Part shown: in pieces, positions 49,732 to 59,580 of the stretch
How the letters are laid out: each line of letters opens with the position of its first letter
How positions within the stretch are numbered: position 1 is the first letter of the stretch
Assembly (NCBI RefSeq): GCF_000372725.1
Contig: NW_005200507.1
Coordinates: 277,328-341,327 of the forward strand
Length of the DNA: 64,000 nucleotides
Source of the DNA: Emiliania huxleyi CCMP1516
Taxonomy: Eukaryota; Haptophyta; Isochrysidales; Noelaerhabdaceae
Direction: 5' to 3'
Position numbers and translations under genes: made by a program
Notes under the pieces: generated by a model
The model's input: the letters and a program-made list of their open reading frames with translations, nothing else
What the model was told of the DNA's origin: nothing
Database searches by the model: none

Positions 49732-52499
49732 CTAGCTCCACCCCTTGAGGCCTCCGGTCGCCTCCGCCCTCCTCTCCGCCGCCTTGCGCTCCTCCTCGCG
49801 CTTCGCGGCGATGGAGTGCTCGACGAGCTGCCCCTTGGACGCCTTGCAGTCGAGGTAGGACCGCTCCTCCGCCAGCGTCGCCCCGTGGTCCTCGGCCCAC
49901 TCGCCGCACTCGGCCGCGTCGTCGAACGCGAGCGCGTCGCTGACCGCCGCGAGCGGCACCGAAGGCTGGTAGGCGCGGCAGATGCGGCGCAGGGCCGCGA
50001 AGCGCTCGCGCCCGATGAAAGTGTCCATCACGTAGCCCGAGTGGCCGGGCGCGTCCGAGTAGAGGCGGAAGAAGGCGCAATAGTTGCCCAGCTGAGCGGC
50101 GGCGCGCACCTGCAGCGCGTGGGAGATGTACTTGTCGCTCCGGTCGTCGGCAGAGAGGTCCTTCATCAGATCTGCGACCTATTCACAGCTAGAGGTGTGA
50201 AGGTCCTTCGTCAAGTCTGCGACCTGCGAGGCGAGCCGGCTAGCTGAGCGGGGCGGCAGGGGCGGGGCGGCAGGGGCGGGGCGGCAGGGGCGGCAGGGGC
50301 GGCGGGCGCACGTTGTTGTCCGCCTGCTTGCCCACGTTGTAGAGCAGGGAGTAGGCTAGGAACTCGCGCTGCCCCTCCCTGGAGCCGAGCCCCTCCTGCG
50401 GGGGAGAGGTGGGTGGGCGGGGGGGGGGGGGGGGGCAGGAAAGTTGCTGCTGCGTGGAGGCTGTCGAGGTGGCGGAGGCGCTGCTCGGGCGGGGCGGCGA
50501 CTCGTAGCGCTGCTGCATCTCGGCTAGATCTCGGCTAGATCTCGGCTCGCTCTCGGCTAGCTCTCGGCTGTCTCTCGGCTGTCTCTCGCCTCGTAGAGCT
50601 GCTGCAGCTGCGCCTGGCACTGCTTGAGCTCCGCTTGGTCGTCGTACTCGAGGCAGATGCGCGCCTGGGGTCGAGACGAGCGGCGAGCAAGGCGGTGAGC
50701 GACTGTGGGCGGGCGGGAGAGGGGGGAAGGGGGCGCGCGCGCATGCATCTCGTACACGCCCACGGTGAAGTCGTTTCGAATGCGCTGCACGGTCAAGTCC
50801 TGCCGCACCTATACACCATATAATGTAATATATGTAATATTATAATGTGTAATCTGCACGGTCAGGTCCTGCCGCACCGACTTCATCTGCTCCCAGAGGT
50901 AGATGTACTGCTCCTGGCCGCGCTCGTCGCCAAACTCAATCAGCCGGCCGCGGACCCGGTCGATCGCCTAGGAGTCGCTCGGGAGTGACTTCGAAATACA
51001 ATCAAGAGGAAGGGTCAACGAGCTCCTCCGTTCGCTCAGGAGTGACTTCGAAATACAATCAAGAGGAAGGGTCAACGAGCTCCTCCGTGGTTCGGCGCGG
51101 GCCCGGTCGCCTGTCTGAGCACATCTCGGGCTAGATCTCGGGCTGTATCTCGGGCTGGATCTCGCCTGTTTGAGCAGCGGCTCGGGCCGGACGGTGCGCG
51201 GGTCGGGTGCGGAGGTGAGGCGGAGGTACTTCTTCTCGACGGCCGTGCTCGTGCCCGCCACCGTGAAGTCGAGCTCGATGTCGCCTCCGAGCTCGCCGCC
51301 CGGCTGGCAGCCCGGCTGCTGCGGCGCCGCCGCCCACCGGTCCGCGCGGGCGAGGTCAGCTCGCTGCTCGAGGGAGAGGCCGGACGCCTCGAAGCGGCTC
51401 GCCCGCCTGGCCCGCTTGCTCTGCTCCTCGCGCGAGTCCGGGCGGGTGCCTGCGTGTGTGTCGTGTGTCTCGCTCGCCCACCCCTTGCCCGCCTTGCGCC
51501 TCTTCTTCTTGCCGCCGAGCTGCGGGCCGGAGGGTGCGCGCTCCTCGTCGCGGCCGGAGGCGAGGCCGGAGGAGGCGGGGAGCCAGAGCTCCTTCTTGCG
51601 CGGGGGAAGGGGCTCTCTCTCCCAGTCGTGCCTCCACACGTCGACCGCCTGGATCGTCTTGCGGAGGTGCTCGCCTTTTAGGCAGGGGGTGGAGGGGCGA
51701 GGGGGGGAGGGGGTGAAGGGGGGTGAGGTGCGGAGGGGGGGAGGGGGGTAAGGAGGGGACGGAGATTACCTGAAGGGGGAAGGGTTGAACGTTATGGGGA
51801 AGGGGGGGTTGCCGCCGGAAAATCCTTTTTAAGGGTAACTAGGGCCCCAGGAGGGGGATGAGGGAGGGGGGGGGTCATGCTCACCCACGACGCCGCGCTC
51901 GAGGTCGCTCTTGCACTGTGCGAAGGCGCGCTCGACCCACGCGCGCAGCGACGCCGGCCAAGGGTCGCCCGAGGCGGCTGGCGCGGGTGCGGGGGTGCTT
52001 TGGGTCGGGAGCGACGCTGTGCGCGAGGAGCCGAAGGGCGAGGCAGCGGAGGAGCTGCAGCCCGCCCCCCTCCCCGCCATGTTGAACTGCACCTTTGGAA
52101 CCTGTGCCTGTGGGAGCCGCGCAACAGCCGCAGCGCCGGCGGCCGCCGCGCTGTACTGCTGGGATCGAACTTTGGCCTCTACGTGGGCCGCGGCGGCCTG
52201 GAGCGATGCCTGCATGTTCAGCTGCACCGCCGACATGCCGACGCCCTTTTGTGCGGCCGCGGCTGGCTGCTGGTACTGGTTCTGTGGACGGTGCTGTTGC
52301 GGCTGCTGGTACGCGTTTGGCCTCATGGCCTGCGGCGCGGCGCCTGAGCCCCCGATCACGTGGCCGGCCTGCTGCACGCACCCGCCCGTGTAGCTAGAGG
52401 GCTGGTAGTACGCGGAATAGCTATTGTACCCTGTCGCGGCGTGCGCCTGGCTCTGGCCAGCGTTGGCTTGGTGGTACGCCGCCCACTGCGCCGCGTGCG

Positions 52500-52549
<50 letters not shown>

Positions 52550-52659
52550 GCGTACGCGTTGGACGACGCGTTGTACTCCTCCAACTTCTTGTAGTAGTCG
52601 GCCCAAGCCTGCCGCCTCGTCGCCTCGTCGACCTCTTCCGGCGCGGTGCTTGTCGCCAT
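49732..52659 (-). CDS. LENG8/Thp3-like SAC3/GANP-family protein
   Basis: Seven exons: 52659-51885, 51674-51166, 50967-50878, 50808-50743, 50664-50590, 50395-50312 and 50178-49732. They join cleanly to 681 residues. The N terminus is Gln-rich (a 16-Gln run) and low-complexity, ending [18 protein letters not shown]. The middle has a basic KKKRRKAGK patch and [20 protein letters not shown]. The C-terminal half is the SAC3/GANP (PCI-related) domain: [111 protein letters not shown]. Relatives act in mRNA processing and export in the nucleus. Three introns have GC donors; two sites carry direct repeats. Confidence 0.92.
50156..50225 (-). repeat. 25-bp imperfect direct repeat at the last LENG8 acceptor
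   Basis: Copies at 50156-50180 and 50201-50225 (aggtccttc..., 3 mismatches) both present a spliceable ag|gtcgcag. Only the inner one gives the conserved [12 protein letters not shown]; the other reads into a stop. Confidence 0.8.
50396..50589 (-). repeat. LENG8 intron with agccgagaNN tandem array
   Basis: In gene sense the intron opens gcgagagacagccgagag and continues with seven or so units before a copy of the upstream exon end (gcagcagcgctacgag). A C/G-run tract lies near 50419-50436. Confidence 0.8.
50785..50878 (-). repeat. LENG8 intron flanked by 25-bp direct repeat
   Basis: Copies at 50785-50809 and 50854-50878 start ctgcacggtca and differ at one base. The 69-nt intron 50809-50877 consists of one copy plus a 44-bp AT-rich insert. 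Splicing restores the family-conserved [10 protein letters not shown]. Confidence 0.92.
50968..51165 (-). repeat. LENG8 intron with agcccgagatNN units and a 57-bp tandem duplication
   Basis: The intron starts gcgagatccagcccgagat in gene sense with three to four units. Further in, a 57-bp block (50976-51032) is repeated at 51033-51087. Confidence 0.85.
52501..52549 (-). repeat. CAG repeat coding polyglutamine
   Basis: About 16 uninterrupted CAG codons near residues 38-53 of the LENG8-like protein. Confidence 0.95.
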
Positions 52660-52717
52660 CCCCGAAATAAAAAGAACAAAATCGTGCGTTGCCTGTCTGT
52701 TTGCTTTCTGTGCCGTC

Positions 52718-52780
52718 CTCCCATCCCTCCCTTGGGTTGTCCGTCGTTTTCTTTCTTTCTTTTCTATCTACAGGATCGAG
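52718..52780 (+). repeat. R2 3'-end repeat copy
   Basis: 'gtgccgtcctcccatccctc', the ttgggttgtc box and a (ttc)n tail, 60 bp upstream of the LENG8 start codon. Confidence 0.75.
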
Positions 52781-53168
52781 GGGGGACACTATCGCTGTCC
52801 GAAGAGGCCACCGGCCAAAAGCGCATGTCTCGAAAGTCCGATACTGGAAGCCCATGTAGGGACCTTACCCAGACACCACCAGTCCGTTGGTCTCCCCTGT
52901 TCAGCCCTGACCCGACGGGGTCGGGGACGCCGGACCACCACCCTCGCGCCTCGGCCCTCGCCCAGGCCGTGGCCCAGGGATTTACAACGCTGTCTTAAGG
53001 TCCGACCTGTGGGCTCTGCCTGCGCTCGGCACCGGGCACCGCCTCGGTATACAAAATGCGCCTGCGGGCGGACCCTTACAGATCACAGATCACCAGTCCG
53101 TGTTGCACACGAGCAGTTTGCGAGGGACACACTAGGGACAGGGGAGAGAGTGTAACGCTCGTCGGAGG
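52781..53168. other. gap, no gene seen
   Basis: GC-moderate sequence between the R2 tail and the zinc-binding gene's stop. No recognised content. Confidence 0.4.
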
Positions 53169-53561
53169 TCACCCCGGTCTCTCCGCCACTCTGCGATGGT
53201 GCCTGAGCAGCTGCAGCCACTCGTCGGCGCAGCGCTGGTGGTACAGGCGATGGCACAGCATGACGGCGTCGGCCACCACGAGCTCCTGCCTGCCCTCGTG
53301 CCAGCTCACCTCCAAGGGCTTCGAGCAGAGCACGCACAGCTGTTGGGACGCGTCCGCAGAGGGGGAGCCCGAAAGGTCAAACCCGGGCGCCTCCCAGTTG
53401 GCCGGACCCTGTCGTCGCTTGCCCTCCGCCGCGGCTCCCGCGCCGCGTCCCGAAGCGTCCTCGTCGTCGCTGAAGGGAGCTTCAGCCGTTGGCGGAAGCG
53501 CCACGGGCAGGCGAGGCTTCTTGTGCGGGTGCGAATTCGGCATAAATGACAGCTGGCACAC
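53169..53561 (-). CDS. small Cys/His zinc-binding protein, RING-like
   Basis: 124-130 residues (Met 53543, MPNSHPHKKPRLP, or 53561). A basic, NLS-like start and an acidic Ser patch (FSDDEDASGRG) precede a Cys/His cluster: LCVLCSKPLEVSWHEG then VMLCHRLYHQRCADEWLQLL. The C-x2-C ... C-H ... H-x2-C order looks like a shortened RING/PHD-type finger, missing a clear final Cys pair. The protein stops soon after (RVAERPG). Head-to-head with the large EF-hand gene 140 bp away. It may be a partial ubiquitin-ligase-like protein. Confidence 0.6.
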   Translation of the reverse strand: MCQLSFMPNSHPHKKPRLPVALPPTAEAPFSDDEDASGRGAGAAAEGKRRQGPANWEAPGFDLSGSPSADASQQLCVLCSKPLEVSWHEGRQELVVADAVMLCHRLYHQRCADEWLQLLRHHRRVAERPG

Positions 53562-53700
53562 CCAGCTCGGGGGACTCTGCCGGCGCCTGGGCTTCTGTTA
53601 GAAAAGAAAACGTGGGGCTTCCCAAGAACTTCGTAACGGAGAACGTGCGTCTCGGGCCGCGGTTACGTCTCGCCGGGCGCCCGGGGCTCGTCGCGCATGC
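53562..53700. promoter_or_regulatory. 140-bp head-to-head promoter interval
   Basis: Divergent start codons at 53561 (-) and 53701 (+). A shared promoter is implied by spacing; no specific motif is identified. Confidence 0.4.
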
Positions 53701-56493
53701 ATGGCCGAGCTCGTCGGCAAGAATGTGGTCCTCTTCGGCCTGCGGCGCGAGGAATTGAACGGTGAGGTCGGTCGCGTGCTTCGCTACGACAGGAACGAGG
53801 AGCGGTGCGCTGTCAAGCTCGAGTCGAGTGGCAAGACGTTCAAGGTGCACCCGGCCAACCTCGAGGAGGACTGCTCCGACGACGACGAGTCCGGGACGGA
53901 GTTTGGTAACTCGGATGAGAGTGGCAACGACTCGGATGACGGCAGCGCGTCGCAGTCGCGCAAGCCATCGACCGGGGAACCGGCGCAAGCCAGTGCGCCG
54001 TCGAAAGACCCGCCGGCGAGAGACTGGCAGCCACCACTCTCGAGCGAAGCTGCAGGCGTGTTCGGACTGACGTCGACGCAGGCGCATCCTCCACTCACGC
54101 ACGCTTTCACAGGCGCACCGGACGCAGCACCGTCGTGGCGTGGACTGCCCGGGGAGAAGAGGTTTGACGTGGATGACGAGCCGTACTCTCTGGACGAGTT
54201 CCTCTCCTACTATGGCGAGGAGTATGGGCGGGAGGTTTGGACGAGCGCACGCCGTGTCGAGCCGGAGGTGGAGGGGAAACCCCCCAAATCGCCCGCACCA
54301 CCTCCCAAGGCCCAAAAGGAGCAGCAACTGCAGGCCACCACAGGCACGGACATGACAATGGGCAAGACAAAGACCGAGTCGCCGCCGTCAACGTCAGAGT
54401 CACCACCGCCGCCACCAGCAAAGCCGCAGCCGAAACGACCGGCACGGGAGAAGAGGCAGGCGAGCGAGTCCAGCAGTACCGTTGCACGCGGCCCCGTGGC
54501 TGGTGGTCCTGTCAAGAAGCAGCAGGACGCAACGCAGCCGGGCACGGACACATGCAGGGGCGGGGTCAGCAGCCGGGTCAGCGCAGCCTTCGAGAGGTTC
54601 GACAAGGGCGAGCAGGGTGAGATGCCCGTGCGTGATCTCCAGCCCGCACTGAGGGCCTTGGGCGTGTGGGATGACGCATGCGGGCAGACTTCCGAGCTGC
54701 TTGGGAGGTTCGACAAAGCCGGAAAGCTCGGCCTCGTTGAGTTTGCGCGCCTTGTCGACGAGCTCAAGGAGGCGGCAGTAGAGAGGAGTAGGAAGCTGGA
54801 CGACAGCGCCGTGGAGGCCGCCTTCACCAGCTTTGACAGAGACGGGTCGGGCGGCATCGCAGCGCGTGAGCTCCGCGCAGCACTGGCCGCACTAGGCGTG
54901 GACGCCGACGGGGAGGGTGTCAAGGCGATGCTGAAAAAGTTTGACGCCGACGGAAACGGCAGCCTTGACCTCTGGGAGTTCAGCCAGCTCGTCCATGCGC
55001 TTCGCGCAGCGGCACGAACAGAGAAGCGGCGCCACGGCCGTCTGGAGATCGGCCCACAGGCCGCGCTCGACAGGGCGATCGCCGAGGCTTCCAGCAGAGC
55101 GTTGGCGCAACCCCCATCGCCCATCTCTGGGAAGGAGGCTGCCCAGCTCGCCGCCGCTCACGCCAGAGCAGCAGCGGGTGCCGCTGCGAGAGCGGGCAGT
55201 GAGCCGCCTGCCTCTCCCGCTAGCCGCTCAGTTGTCTACTCGTGGCGGAGCGTCCACCAGGAGGCGGTGCGCGCCGCCGCACGCCTGCAGCAGCGCAATG
55301 AGGCCATGTGCCAACTAGGAGGCACTCGCCAGGCTCGCCCGGCACGGCAGGCGGACGGCAGTGTGGTGCACGATCCGAGCAGAATGGAGGAGGGGGGGCG
55401 TGTGGGCGCGAAGTCACGTTTGGGCGGCGAGACGGCGTCGCACAGGCCGGCGCCGAGGCCAAACACACACCGTGCGCGGCCCGCTCTCGACGAGACGGCA
55501 CCAACCGGCACATCTACATCTAGCTCGGACGAGCAGGTGATCCAGCATCGCCCCGCGCCAGACTTGCCAGCAGACTTGTGGGAGACTGGGAGGACTTCAT
55601 CAGGGCCCGTGGCAGCCGAGAGCGACGCCGTGAGGAGTCGCGGCCCACCTACCATGGCCGGGCACCAATGCAGTGCGCCGTGCAGCTCGGTGCAGCTCCG
55701 GATCAAGGAGCTACTCGCGGCAGCCGCCGCCTTCAACGAGGCGGCTGCAGCAGTGACAGCAGAAATTGTCACTGGAGAAGAGGATGGCGGACGAGCACTG
55801 CCCCAGACTGGTGACGACAGAGCGAACCAGGGTGACACGTCTGCCAGCACGCGAGCATGGTTCGGGACGCTCGCAACGGCGCGGAGCCCACCGCGTGCGG
55901 GGTCGGCGCGTGAGGAAGGCGAGCGTTTCATTCGGGCATTACGAGAGCACGTCCTGTCGCGTCCGAGCACTTCACAACCGGCTCTAACCGGCTCCGACGC
56001 CTTCCGTGATCTTCGCAAGGTGGTGGCGGACGGCGCAGCGCGGCCGCCGCACCGGACGACTGCTGCCCAAGCACTCGATGCACTCATGGACCAGAGAGAG
56101 CGAGTCCTGAGATTAGGGGAGGGTACCGAGCCGTCGCGCTGGCCATCTATTTCCACGCTCCGCCAGAGCGAGCGCGGGCTAGCTGACGACGGACGACTGC
56201 CTGAGATTGCGCGGTTGCGCATGGAGAATGCGAGGCTTCGGGCAGAGTTGGAGGAGATGGCTTCAGAGTCGCCAGTGCGGGATACAGGACAGCTGCAGCA
56301 ACTGGCGCGATGCAGTAAACACTCTCTTGTCGACAAGATAGCTGCGATGCAGCGAGCGGTCCGTCGCGTTGCAGTGCCGGACCTCGGGCCGCCCCCCTCT
56401 GGATCTGCGCCAGTTGCGTTCTCTTTCCCCCCGCCGCCGACGCTGTCGCGATCAGCTTCGCAGGACTCGCGCTGCTCCAGCACGTACTTCTAG
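53701..56493 (+). CDS. large EF-hand protein with N-terminal SH3-like module
   Basis: 930 residues, single exon. Residues 1-55 (VLFGLRREELNGEVGRVLRY, AVKLESSGKTFKVHPANLEE) form the small beta-barrel module often seen with MYND or ankyrin proteins in protists. A long Ser/Pro/acidic linker follows. Around residues 295-440 come four EF-hand units: two degenerate (ERFDKGEQGEM, GRFDKAGKLG) and two canonical (DRDGSGGIAARE, DADGNGSLDLWE), so calmodulin-like Ca2+ sensing by one lobe is expected. The rest is low-complexity with short helices and a coiled coil near the end (RLRMENARLRAELEEMA). No enzyme domain seen. Confidence 0.8.
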   Translation: MAELVGKNVVLFGLRREELNGEVGRVLRYDRNEERCAVKLESSGKTFKVHPANLEEDCSDDDESGTEFGNSDESGNDSDDGSASQSRKPSTGEPAQASAPSKDPPARDWQPPLSSEAAGVFGLTSTQAHPPLTHAFTGAPDAAPSWRGLPGEKRFDVDDEPYSLDEFLSYYGEEYGREVWTSARRVEPEVEGKPPKSPAPPPKAQKEQQLQATTGTDMTMGKTKTESPPSTSESPPPPPAKPQPKRPAREKRQASESSSTVARGPVAGGPVKKQQDATQPGTDTCRGGVSSRVSAAFERFDKGEQGEMPVRDLQPALRALGVWDDACGQTSELLGRFDKAGKLGLVEFARLVDELKEAAVERSRKLDDSAVEAAFTSFDRDGSGGIAARELRAALAALGVDADGEGVKAMLKKFDADGNGSLDLWEFSQLVHALRAAARTEKRRHGRLEIGPQAALDRAIAEASSRALAQPPSPISGKEAAQLAAAHARAAAGAAARAGSEPPASPASRSVVYSWRSVHQEAVRAAARLQQRNEAMCQLGGTRQARPARQADGSVVHDPSRMEEGGRVGAKSRLGGETASHRPAPRPNTHRARPALDETAPTGTSTSSSDEQVIQHRPAPDLPADLWETGRTSSGPVAAESDAVRSRGPPTMAGHQCSAPCSSVQLRIKELLAAAAAFNEAAAAVTAEIVTGEEDGGRALPQTGDDRANQGDTSASTRAWFGTLATARSPPRAGSAREEGERFIRALREHVLSRPSTSQPALTGSDAFRDLRKVVADGAARPPHRTTAAQALDALMDQRERVLRLGEGTEPSRWPSISTLRQSERGLADDGRLPEIARLRMENARLRAELEEMASESPVRDTGQLQQLARCSKHSLVDKIAAMQRAVRRVAVPDLGPPPSGSAPVAFSFPPPPTLSRSASQDSRCSSTYF

Positions 56494-57126
56494 TCTGAGA
56501 TCTTGACACGCCTCTCTTATACGACGTAGTTCTACCTTTTCGCGCGTCTATGTCATCTACACAGTGTCTCGAGTCGCGATGTACAAGTTAACTCGTTGAC
56601 AAGTATGCCTGTTTTGCTGTTATTGGGCGAGTAGGAGGGACCCGACTCCCGTCTCCCGTCTGCCGTCTCCCGAGCCGGGACCATGTGTGGGAGACGGCTA
56701 GTGCTAGTCCCCCATCGGGGGAGGACGACCCCGGCTAGTCCGTCGTCGCCGACCAGACCACGGGCACCCACCCGCACAAGCACAACCCCCACCCCACAAA
56801 AAGTCAAAGTGAACACCCTGGGCGCTGGGGGCCGACCCTGGTCCCTGCACAAAGATCGCACGGGCGGGGACCTGTTCCTTTTCCCATCTCTACGGCTTTA
56901 TACAGGGTAGAGGCGGTACCTCCGTGAGGTAATTACCTCACGGACTCAACGCGCGGGACATATGTTCTCTCGGTCCACGTAATACTCCCCCCAGGCCGCC
57001 AGGGAGGGGGTAGCAACCCCCAATCACCAACTGACAGCTTGCCTTCGTTCCCCCAACCCCTCAGGCTTCCATATCGCAAGGTCCTCGTTCCCCTCCGCAC
57101 CGCACACGCTTCTTTTTGTCCGCCTT
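56494..57126. other. convergent intergenic interval
   Basis: Between the 3' ends of the EF-hand gene and UTP5. It contains the gcggggacctgttcct motif shared with 28.8 kb (56860-56893) and a perfect palindrome (separate entry). No gene. Confidence 0.6.
56921..56944. terminator. 24-bp perfect palindrome in a convergent 3' interval
   Basis: tccgtgaggtaa is followed immediately by its reverse complement. As RNA it would fold into a hairpin without a real loop; as DNA it could be a cruciform or a dimeric-protein site. The 3'-end role is a guess from position. Confidence 0.6.
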
Positions 57127-59236
57127 TTAGAGGTCATCAAACTCGTCGTCATCGTCATCGTCGAGATCGTCGAGGTCGGAGTCGTCGTCGTCATCGTCCT
57201 CCTCGCCCTCCTCCTCGTCAAACTCCTCCTCGCCCTCCTCCTCCTCCTCCTCCGCGGCGCGCTCCTCCGCCGCCTCGTCGTACGTGCGCAGCGGGTCCGA
57301 CGACGGCGCGCCGTCCTGCTGGCTGGCGGCCGCCTGCGACGCGATCTGCGCCTGCAGCATCTGCATGCGGCCGACGAGCTTCAGCAGCGGCTTGAAGACC
57401 CCGAGACGCTCGTCGATGAGCTGGTAGAGCGGCGTCAGCAAGGGGAGCAGCTGCGTGCGGGGCGGTGGGGCGGTGAGGGGTGGGTGGGGCGGGAGGGGTG
57501 GGGAGGGGAGGTGTGGGGCGGCTCGCCTGTGAGCACGACATCAGGTAGGCAGCGTGGGTCGACAGGAGCGCGCGCAGCCACGAGGCGAGTGTCGCGACGC
57601 GCGCAGGCTTGCCCTGGATCCGGTGGAGCACAGCTTGCAGGAAGGGTAGCACCGCCGTCACCGGCAGCCGCGCGACAGTCGCAGAGACGACGTGCGCGTC
57701 CTGGACCTGCAGCGCCTGGTCGAGCATCACGCTGTCGCCATTCTGCAGCGCCTGCACCAGCAGCGCCACCTGCGAGGACGCCGTCGGCTTCCTCCGCCCC
57801 TCGGCGCCGCCGCCGCCGCCGCCGCCGCCGCCCTCGCCGCCGGCGGCCATCGCCGGCCGCGAGTCGGCCCCCATGCCCGCCAGCCGGTCTCCAAAGCTCG
57901 GCCGGCTGCCTGCCTCGGAGAGGCACGCCCGCTCGGCGTCCGCGGCCGCCGCCCTCTCCGACTCGGCGGCCGCCACCGCGGCGGCGGCGGCGAGCGGCAG
58001 CGGAGGCATCCCTCCGAGGCTGCCTTCGAGCGGCTCCGGCGAGGGCCGCCTCTCTGCGGGACCGGGGGAGTGGCGGACCGCCGCGCGCGGCAGCGCCATG
58101 TCCATCGCGCCGAGCTGCTGCGGCTGCTCCTCGCGGCCGCGCTTGCGCTTCCCCTTCCCGTCGGCGGCGGCGAGCAGCCCCTCGGAGGGGCGAGGCAGCA
58201 CCACCTCCGGCTTGAGCTCGCCGCCGGGGAGAGCCACCGAGACGCGAGCGAAGTGCGGCCGGGCGGGAGAGCCGTACCCGACGAGGAGCTCGTGCTCGCC
58301 AGAGAAGGCGGCGCAGAGGATGCGCTCCTCGCCACCCGCGCCCGGCTCACCCGGCGCGATGCTTACCGCGCAGCCGGCCGCCGGGGGCAGCCGCGCCGAC
58401 GGCGGCGCGGCCGCCTTCTTCTTCTTTGCCTTCTTGGGCGGTGCGAGGGTGGAGGCAGGGACCGCCCACACGCCGAGGCGCCCGTCCGCGGTGAGGGCGA
58501 AGAAGGCGTACGAGGACGGCGCCTCTCCCTCGCCCGACCCGCCGCCCGGCCGGAAGCCGGCGCTGACCACGTCCGCCTCGAGCGCGAGCGAGGCGGCCGA
58601 CTGCTCGAGCGCGTCCGAGGAGGAGGCAGAGGCGTAGCTGACCGACCAGAGGGTGAGGTGGCGGTCACCCGACGACGAGAGGAGGTACCGCCCGTCGGGC
58701 GAGAAGGAGAGGCACTGGACCGGCTCCGCGTGGCCCGGTAGCCGCGCGAGCCGCTTCCAGCCCTCGCGCCGCACAAGGCGGATGGCGGAGCCGCCGAGCG
58801 CGGCGTGCAGCCCGTCGGGAGCGAGGCAGAGGCGGTGGACCGCCGCCTTGCCCGCCTTGAAGGTGTGCACCAGCGAGCCCGACGACACGCTCCAGCAGCA
58901 GACCTGCTTGTCGGCTCCGCTCGAGTAGAGCGTGTCTGCGCCGTCAAAGGCGACGTCGAGCACCGCCTGGGTGTGGCCGCGCAGCTCGTGCGCGAGCTCG
59001 CCGCGCGCGGCGTCCCACAGCAGCACCGCGCCGCCGTCCGTCCCCACGGCCACCAGCGCGGCGGCGGCCGACTTGCCGTGCCACGCCACACAGGTCGAGC
59101 GCAGCGCGAGGTGGGAGGAGCGAGCGAGCTCCTGCCGCAGGGTGGAGGACCCGGTGTCCCACAGCTGCAGCCGGCCGTCGGGGGCCGCCTCGGCGAGCTG
59201 CTGCCCGTCCGGCGAGAAGGCGCGGAGAGACGACAT
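57127..59236 (-). CDS. UTP5: UTP5/WDR43, small-subunit processome WD40 protein
   Basis: Two exons, 59236-57527 and 57450-57127, are joined by a 76-nt GC-AG intron, giving 677 residues. The N-terminal half is a WD40 propeller (LAEAAPDGRLQLWDTGS, DGGAVLLWDAARGELAHEL, CLSFSPDGRYLLSSSGDRHL). A Lys-rich stretch and Ala-rich linker follow, then the Utp12 domain: SFGDRLAGMG, ASSQVALLVQALQNGD, VSATVARLPVTAVLPFLQAV, LASWLRALLSTHAAYLMSC, LYQLIDERLGVFKPLLKLVG, then a long Asp/Glu tail. The order matches WDR43/Utp5, part of the t-UTP subcomplex for nucleolar pre-18S rRNA transcription and processing. Confidence 0.93.
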
Positions 59237-59365
59237 GATGGCAGCGGCTCCGCAGCGAGAGGGTCGCAGGCGAGAGTGTACGCGTTCTCGCGCGTGTAGG
59301 AACGTCGTAGTGCTGAAAAGAATTTTACGATCACCGGAAAAGAATTTTCAGGACAGAGAGCAGGA

Positions 59366-59580
59366 GTCCTCCCATCCCTCCCTTGGGTTCTCTGTTTTCT
59401 TTCTTTCTTTCTTTCAAACAACGACGAGAGTGGAATGTGGGAAGAACGCGAGGTGGCATGGAGGTCGCTGCGAGAATCGGCGAGAGACTGCGAGGAGAGA
59501 TACAGTTTTAGGTAGTAGGAAGAGGCAGACGCCCAAGCGCCAAGGGTGGGCGACGGCTAGCACCACACCCAAAAAGAGTT
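59366..59580 (+). mobile_element. tandem remnants of the R2-family transposon
   Basis: An R2 3' end with a (tttc)n tail (59366-59415) is followed directly by a second fragment holding the ORF end ('cgcgaggtggcatggaggtcg', 'gcgagaatcggcgagagactg') and the 'gggtgggcgacggctagc' start of the 3' UTR (to about 59575). The two are joined head to tail, as if the second inserted at the tail of the first. Confidence 0.7.

Noticed and set aside
57218..57450. Read-through end of the UTP5 first exon (Ala/Arg-rich tail)
   Set aside because: Splicing the 76-nt GC-AG intron gives the conserved Utp12 continuation and acidic tail instead.
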